A DNA stretch of 36,255 nucleotides from Winogradskyella sp. GTDB lineage: Bacteria > Bacteroidota > Bacteroidia > Flavobacteriales > Flavobacteriaceae. This document shows positions 31,398 through 36,255 of the stretch, one piece after another. The position numbers and the translations under genes are program-made. How positions within the stretch are numbered: position 1 is the first letter of the stretch; each line of letters starts with the position of its first letter. The notes under the pieces are model-generated. The model had not been told where the DNA came from. It saw only the letters and a list, made by a program, of their open reading frames with translations, and did not search any database. Location: the NCBI RefSeq assembly GCF_028282165.1, contig NZ_JANQIM010000020.1, positions 1 through 36,255 on the forward strand, in the 5' to 3' direction.

Positions 31398-31413
31398 TAC
31401 GTATAACTACGTA
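31398..31413. promoter_or_regulatory. Two TACGTA boxes one helical turn apart
   Basis: TACGTA at 31398-31403 and again at 31408-31413, 10 bp from start to start, 28-43 nt upstream of the response regulator start. Each box is itself palindromic. The 10-bp phasing suits binding of a NarL-type dimer and autoregulation, which is an inference. Confidence 0.35.
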
Positions 31414-31525
31414 TTTTATAACCCGAACCGAGATTTTTTATAACACTGTTATTCAAAAATTGATATAATTATATAGTGAAAACCATTAAAAAACATCAAA
31501 AAACTCTTTAGCATTTTCATCTAAA

Positions 31526-33064
31526 CTACCCTAACCAACCTTCGCGATCCAAACTTCGGTACTGAATGGCTTCGCTGATGTGATTTCCCAAAACACTTTC
31601 AGAGTGTTCCAGATCGGCAATGGTTCTGGCGACTTTCAATATTCTATCATAGGCTCTGGCTGATAAATTCAGACGCTCCATCGCTGATTTTAATAACTGC
31701 AACGATACTTCATCTAATTTGCAATACTCACGGATTTGTTTGGTGTTCATCTGGGCATTGTAATGTACGTTGTCTAAATCCTGAAAACGTTTGGTCTGCA
31801 GTTCTCGTGCTGTGGTAACGCGCTTCCTTATTTCTACTGATGATTCGCCCTTTCTATCGTCCGAAAGCTTTTCAAAAGGAACAGGCGTCACTTCGATATG
31901 AATATCGATACGATCTAGTAACGGTCCTGATATCTTACTGAGATAACGTTGCATTTCGGCAGGACTCGATGTTACTGGCGCATTAGGATCATTGAAATAG
32001 CCTCCAGGACTCGGATTCATGCTGGCGACTAACATAAATGAGGAGGGATAGGTTACGGTAAACTTTGCTCTTGAAATAGTAACTTCCCGATCTTCTAAGG
32101 GTTGACGCATTACTTCTAAGACCTCGCGTTTAAATTCTGGTAGCTCATCAAGAAACAAAACGCCATTGTGGGAGAGCGAAATCTCACCAGGTTGCGGATA
32201 GCTTCCACCGCCGACTAGGGCGACATTACTAATGGTATGATGCGGACTTCGAAACGGACGTTGTGCCATTAAACCAGAGTGTGCTTTTATGCGACCTACT
32301 ACCGAATGAATCTTTGTAGTTTCTAAAGCTTCGTAGAGGGTCATTGGCGGTAATATTGATGGTAGTCGTTTAGCTAGCATGGTTTTTCCGCTTCCAGGTG
32401 GACCAATGAGAATAATATTATGCCCACCTGCTGCGGCTATCTCCATACAACGTTTAATACTTTCCTGACCTTTAACATCAGCGAAGTCAAATTCAGGAAA
32501 ATCAAGATTTTTATAAAACTCTTCTCTTGTATTTATTATGGTTTCTTCTAGTTGCTCATCTTTATCGAAGTGGTTGATAACTTGGGTAATATTATCAACA
32601 CCATAGACTTTTAAATCGTTGACTATAGCAGCTTCCTTGGCATTTTGACTCGGTAGAATAAAGCCTTTAAAACCTTCTTCCCTAGCTTTTACAGCTATAG
32701 GCAAAGCTCCTTTTATGGGTTGCAAACTACCATCAAGGGACAGCTCACCCATAATGAGATAGTCTTCCAAACGCTCTGCCTTGATTTGCTTTGAAGCGGT
32801 CAATATACCAACAGCCAAAGTTAAATCATAAGCGGATCCTTCTTTGCGGAGATCAGCTGGTGCCATATTGATAGTAATTTTTTTCCCTGGAATGCGATAG
32901 CCATTATTCTGCAATGCCGCAGCAATTCGATAGTTACTTTCCTTTATGGCATTATCTGGGAGACCAACAAGATGATAGCCGATGCCTTTATCAACATTGA
33001 CTTCAACGGTGATAGTAGTGGCTTCAACACCGAAAACGGCACTGCCATAAACTTTATTTAGCAT
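31526..33064 (-). CDS. YifB/ComM-family Mg-chelatase-like AAA+ ATPase
   Basis: 512 residues, full length. The N-terminal Lon-protease-like domain includes [17 protein letters not shown] and [20 protein letters not shown]. Walker A is [10 protein letters not shown] (221-230), and Walker B is [10 protein letters not shown] with the [17 protein letters not shown] and [20 protein letters not shown] sensor stretches. C-terminal Mg-chelatase segment: [13 protein letters not shown], then [20 protein letters not shown]. The ComM orthologue is a hexameric helicase that extends branch migration during natural transformation; this may be its role here. Transcribed alone from a predicted promoter directly upstream. 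Confidence 0.95.
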   Translation of the reverse strand: MLNKVYGSAVFGVEATTITVEVNVDKGIGYHLVGLPDNAIKESNYRIAAALQNNGYRIPGKKITINMAPADLRKEGSAYDLTLAVGILTASKQIKAERLEDYLIMGELSLDGSLQPIKGALPIAVKAREEGFKGFILPSQNAKEAAIVNDLKVYGVDNITQVINHFDKDEQLEETIINTREEFYKNLDFPEFDFADVKGQESIKRCMEIAAAGGHNIILIGPPGSGKTMLAKRLPSILPPMTLYEALETTKIHSVVGRIKAHSGLMAQRPFRSPHHTISNVALVGGGSYPQPGEISLSHNGVLFLDELPEFKREVLEVMRQPLEDREVTISRAKFTVTYPSSFMLVASMNPSPGGYFNDPNAPVTSSPAEMQRYLSKISGPLLDRIDIHIEVTPVPFEKLSDDRKGESSVEIRKRVTTARELQTKRFQDLDNVHYNAQMNTKQIREYCKLDEVSLQLLKSAMERLNLSARAYDRILKVARTIADLEHSESVLGNHISEAIQYRSLDREGWLG

Positions 33065-33086
33065 AGGTTCAATAGATTTGGTAGGC

Positions 33087-33115
33087 TAAAAGTAGAAAAA
33101 CTGGATTGAATACAA
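33087..33115 (-). promoter_or_regulatory. Predicted promoter of the yifB/comM gene
   Basis: On the minus strand TTG (33115-33113), 18 nt, then TACTTTTA (33094-33087), close to TAnnTTTG. The -7 box ends about 22 nt before the start codon, giving a short leader. TATTTTTG further upstream (33138-33131) also fits the -7 consensus but has no -33 partner. Confidence 0.4.
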
Positions 33116-33192
33116 AAATTCCTACAAAAATATTATTTACCAAATACCTCGGCTTTAGTCCTCACGATGGCTTTTGCGTTATAGTGATCATT

Positions 33193-35877
33193 TTACTTTA
33201 AAAGCTTTAACACTGAATCTACCTGTGCTTTCATTATTTCACCGTTGATCACTTTGTTATAATAATTAATGGTACTCTTACTTAGATGTCTGGCCAAAGT
33301 GGGCTCATAAGTAGTCCAAGTACTTCCGTTATCATCAAGATCTATTTTTAATTTTTTATTTTGAATTTCCAAAAACAATTGCAGCTCGTCTTCCAAATCT
33401 TCACATTCTATGTCACCACCAATAAAATCTTCAATATCATCAATATCGATATGAAACGGTAAATAAACAGGCACGTATTTAAGCGTATCTTTCTTTTGCG
33501 AGCCTTCTAGAAAATCTGCCAAATAGTGTGGAATTTTATCGAGGTTTAACCCAGTTTTAATATCGGCTACGATATTATCTTGCTCTATTTCTTCAATAAA
33601 AATGTGCTCTGGATATTTACTTCTTTTACTCTTAATATTTTCAGAAAACTTCTTGAGAAGGTACCATATGTAGCTACTTTTTCCATTATTGATTTCCACA
33701 AAGACTTTTTGTCTGTTTTTAAAACGCTTGTCTCTTTGGAGATAGGTGTACAAATCTAGAGAGCTTAAGAGACCACTATTATCAATAGCACCAGCATCAA
33801 TGTAGTGCCCATAACCATTGATCTTTGCAGCTGGACTCAAAGCAGGAAACCTGTTTGTTGTGGACACTGCCTCATAAAAGGCAATAAACCCCTCATTTAG
33901 TTGCGATAGTTTATCCGAATTTGAAAATATCTTTCCATTTTCTCTATAATCTATTGAGTAAAATACACCACGTTTACCACTGGTTTTCGCCGTATTTACG
34001 ATCAGAGAAGGATAATAGCCATTGGGTTTATAAATGTTTTCTTTCCAAAATGTATTGAAAGATGTTGTACTTAATGTTCTTGAGTTTTTACTTTCTACTA
34101 TGTTTTGATACCGCACCATGGCATAGTAAGAACGGTCTCTGTATTTTCCGATGAAATGGAAAGGTGCTAATTTTCTAACAAAGTCAGCACCAAATGTAAA
34201 TGCTACATCTCTTGAGGCAAAGTTTTCGTAAGCCACAGTATCAATTTCTTTTGCAATGGCTTCATAGTTATTTGGATACTTTCCACTTAAAACAGAATAT
34301 AAGGACAAGCCCATCATACCACCTGAAGCTCCTGATAAGGAAACGGTCTGATTAAAGAATTTACCTTTTGATTTTTTCTGTATGTCGTTTAAAACTTTCA
34401 TAGTCCAAATGTTTGCCTTTAATCCACCACCATGAGCTGCAACAAATAGCATCGACTCATTTTCAGGAACGTTTTTTAAAAGCCTTGTCTTAAATGTCTC
34501 CATCTTAATTGTATTTTTAGCTTTATTGATGGAATCACATAACTTATCTTCAGTATTGAATACTTCCAATTCGTGAACGTGTTTTTCAACTCTACACGAT
34601 ATGACACAAATAATGATAAACAGAATGGTTAATATTGAAGATATACGACGTCTACGCTCGGCAAATTCCTTTTGATCATCTAGAGGTTCTAAGTTATTTC
34701 TATTCTCCTTCTTTATGAGCATTGAATTGTTTAAATAGCCCTTCGGCGTAATTGAAGGCTTTTTTGTTCTTATTTTTAGTAAGTACTCCTTCTGATCTTT
34801 TAACACATCTAGAACAAAATAGTATTTAAGTGAACATGCTAAAATGTAATAGATAATGAAAAAACAAGACAACAACATAAACATAGCATTAGTTATCTTC
34901 AAATTATAATAGACGGCAAAATTTGAATAAACGAGGTGTCCAATCAGAATTAAAAAAATGACCAAATAAAATCTCAGAAAACCAACGCTATTACTAATAT
35001 GATAGAATTTAAAATTATAAGAGATAACATAGACTCTAAAGACTCTAAATAAAACATATAACATTGATACTAAAAATGTCATTATTTGCAGTAGCCAGTA
35101 TCCTGTTAGACTAAAATCTAATACAATTAATGTTATAGTTGCCGCTACAAGTACCACTACCATCATAACCAAAAGTATTGAGGCACCACGTCTGGTAAAC
35201 TTTTTACGTTTCTGGTCTATACTGTTATACAAAGCCATATTATTGGGCTTGGCTTTTTTCATACCATTTTGATAGACATACAGTTGTTGCAATAAAATTA
35301 TTAAACTCAATGCTGGTAAAACTGCTATAGCAATAGTGATATACTTTATTGTAGATGTCTCGATACTTTCTATCAATACGAGCTTCTGATGAAACGCCTG
35401 ATAGATATAATAATGCCAAATTGAGAAGATTACTAAGCCTAGTACCTGCCTAAAGAATTTTGCCTTATAATCTTGTGCATAGTCCTTATCTATTCTCTTG
35501 AAGGTAAATATGTAGTAATTCAACCAAAGCTTATACGCATACCATGAATGGGCATCTTTACTATCGTTTATATCTTTTGAATAATATATATATCTTGGAT
35601 AATGTGATAGTACCGCTGCAAAAAACGATATTACGGCATAGCAAAGCACCAGCGAAAACTTGTCCTTTTCTACCATATCTACTAAGAGTGTGTTAGCCTG
35701 ATCTAAAGACTGCACCAGAACCAAAATAATGGCAATGAAGGTGATACTTAGATAAGACGATTTAAGGAATCTACTGAAACCAATAACTACATTATTAATG
35801 TACTCAATTACTGGATTACGGTTATATGGTATTTTGCCGGAAGGTTGTACGGCATTGGAAGTTTGATTTTTGGCCAT
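33193..35877 (-). CDS. Membrane-anchored patatin-like phospholipase/lipase
   Basis: 894 residues. The N-terminal ~430 residues contain about nine hydrophobic helices (for example 41-56, 75-91, 146-160, 179-200, 233-254, 262-283, 301-321, 331-352, 413-428). They are followed by a patatin domain (about 475-800). Its oxyanion loop is AAHGGGLKA (480-488), the nucleophile elbow is LSGASGGMMG with Ser518, and the dyad Asp694 lies in YIDAGAIDNSGLL. This Ser-Asp dyad hydrolyses acyl chains from lipids. The catalytic part probably faces one side of the inner membrane. A large multi-pass N-terminus on a patatin domain is uncommon. Substrate unknown. Monocistronic. Confidence 0.85.
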   Translation of the reverse strand: MAKNQTSNAVQPSGKIPYNRNPVIEYINNVVIGFSRFLKSSYLSITFIAIILVLVQSLDQANTLLVDMVEKDKFSLVLCYAVISFFAAVLSHYPRYIYYSKDINDSKDAHSWYAYKLWLNYYIFTFKRIDKDYAQDYKAKFFRQVLGLVIFSIWHYYIYQAFHQKLVLIESIETSTIKYITIAIAVLPALSLIILLQQLYVYQNGMKKAKPNNMALYNSIDQKRKKFTRRGASILLVMMVVVLVAATITLIVLDFSLTGYWLLQIMTFLVSMLYVLFRVFRVYVISYNFKFYHISNSVGFLRFYLVIFLILIGHLVYSNFAVYYNLKITNAMFMLLSCFFIIYYILACSLKYYFVLDVLKDQKEYLLKIRTKKPSITPKGYLNNSMLIKKENRNNLEPLDDQKEFAERRRRISSILTILFIIICVISCRVEKHVHELEVFNTEDKLCDSINKAKNTIKMETFKTRLLKNVPENESMLFVAAHGGGLKANIWTMKVLNDIQKKSKGKFFNQTVSLSGASGGMMGLSLYSVLSGKYPNNYEAIAKEIDTVAYENFASRDVAFTFGADFVRKLAPFHFIGKYRDRSYYAMVRYQNIVESKNSRTLSTTSFNTFWKENIYKPNGYYPSLIVNTAKTSGKRGVFYSIDYRENGKIFSNSDKLSQLNEGFIAFYEAVSTTNRFPALSPAAKINGYGHYIDAGAIDNSGLLSSLDLYTYLQRDKRFKNRQKVFVEINNGKSSYIWYLLKKFSENIKSKRSKYPEHIFIEEIEQDNIVADIKTGLNLDKIPHYLADFLEGSQKKDTLKYVPVYLPFHIDIDDIEDFIGGDIECEDLEDELQLFLEIQNKKLKIDLDDNGSTWTTYEPTLARHLSKSTINYYNKVINGEIMKAQVDSVLKLLK

Positions 35878-36011
35878 GGCTTAAAATTAAAATAAAAGGA
35901 TCAAACAAGAATTAATTTTAAGTCTGAGGGATTTTATACCTGAAATTTACAAAAAAAAGTCAATCCTAATGATTTAAAACAATTTTAACTTGAATAATTG
36001 TATTCAAAAGA

Positions 36012-36255
36012 TTAGTTCTTTATAAACTTCTGAGTGGATTTAAATTCTCTAGATTGGATTTTCAAAAAGTAAATCCCTTTTGATAAACTTGAGACATCCA
36101 AAGTGTAATTTTTAGTAGATACTTCTATCCTATCCAATTCGCGACCATTGATATCCATGATGCTTAGACCATCCATTGGTAGTCTTGATGTTATTTCTAA
36201 TTTATCGTTTGCTGGATTTGGATATAAACTGACCCTCTGTAATTCTTCCTCTTTA
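36012..36255 (-). CDS. C-terminal end of a T9SS-exported protein (5' end outside window)
   Basis: Only the last 81 codons are inside the window. The sequence SLYPNPANDKLEI, then LSIMDINGREL, LDVSSLSKGIYFLKI and the end STQKFIKN, is a textbook type A T9SS C-terminal sorting domain (PNPxxD and GxYxxxI motifs). The domain directs export through the type IX system and is removed at the cell surface. The nature of the cargo cannot be seen. Between its stop and the patatin gene start lie 134 nt with no clear terminator. Confidence 0.88.
   Translation of the reverse strand, partial: KEEELQRVSLYPNPANDKLEITSRLPMDGLSIMDINGRELDRIEVSTKNYTLDVSSLSKGIYFLKIQSREFKSTQKFIKN

Noticed and set aside
35878..36011. 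Promoter or terminator in the gap before the patatin gene
   Set aside because: TTG and TAnnTTT-like words occur but none at acceptable spacing, and no convincing hairpin was seen.

Overview
The window comes from an AT-rich member of the Bacteroidota, most probably a marine-type Flavobacteriaceae. The evidence is the presence of type IX secretion (T9SS) C-terminal sorting domains, Flavobacteria-style secreted repeat proteins, many lipoproteins, and promoters of the Bacteroidota form (TTG about 19 nt before TAnnTTT). It reads as chromosome: housekeeping genes (dnaK, panB, an RlmI-like methyltransferase, an RluA-type pseudouridine synthase, a ComM/YifB ATPase) alternate with surface, sensing and uncharacterised genes. 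No phage, plasmid, CRISPR array or insertion sequence is visible.

Layout. 1-2826 (minus) is the N-terminal part of a very long secreted adhesin-like protein built from exact 324-bp super-repeats of a YadA-like beta-roll. 2888-4479 is an ECF42-like sigma factor with its YCII/DGPF-family partner. 4698-7296 holds a small membrane protein, a nitronate-monooxygenase-like flavoprotein and an rRNA methyltransferase. 7390-7546, between that gene and dnaK, carries a terminator, two halves of one tRNA in permuted order (3' half before 5' half) and a REP-like hairpin. 9728-12475 has a collagen-like lipoprotein and a T9SS-exported protein with thrombospondin-3 calcium repeats. 12533-15054 has an NTF2-like protein, panB, a small four-helix-bundle gene between inverted repeats with an apparent nonsense mutation, and a pseudouridine synthase.

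15051-17509 (minus) is a compact operon with its own predicted promoter: two paralogous proteins of unknown family sharing an almost identical C-terminal tail, a multi-pass membrane protein and a histidine kinase with no adjacent regulator. It is the best candidate here for an undescribed signalling system. 17640-22288 (minus) is a translationally coupled operon for 5-oxoproline metabolism: DUF2891 lipoprotein, an NRAMP-fold transporter lacking the canonical metal ligands, then pxpA, pxpB and pxpC.

22441-26549 holds a membrane TolB-like/TPR protein and an ECF sigma factor overlapping a protein that joins an anti-sigma-like N-terminus to an outer-membrane beta-barrel. 26651-31370 has an LVIVD-type lipoprotein, an unrecognised lipoprotein paired with a beta-barrel protein, and an orphan response regulator. 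31526-36255 has yifB, a membrane-anchored patatin-like lipase and the C-terminus of another T9SS-exported protein. No gap between genes exceeds 300 bases. All calls come from reading the sequence and knowledge of families; no database search was run.
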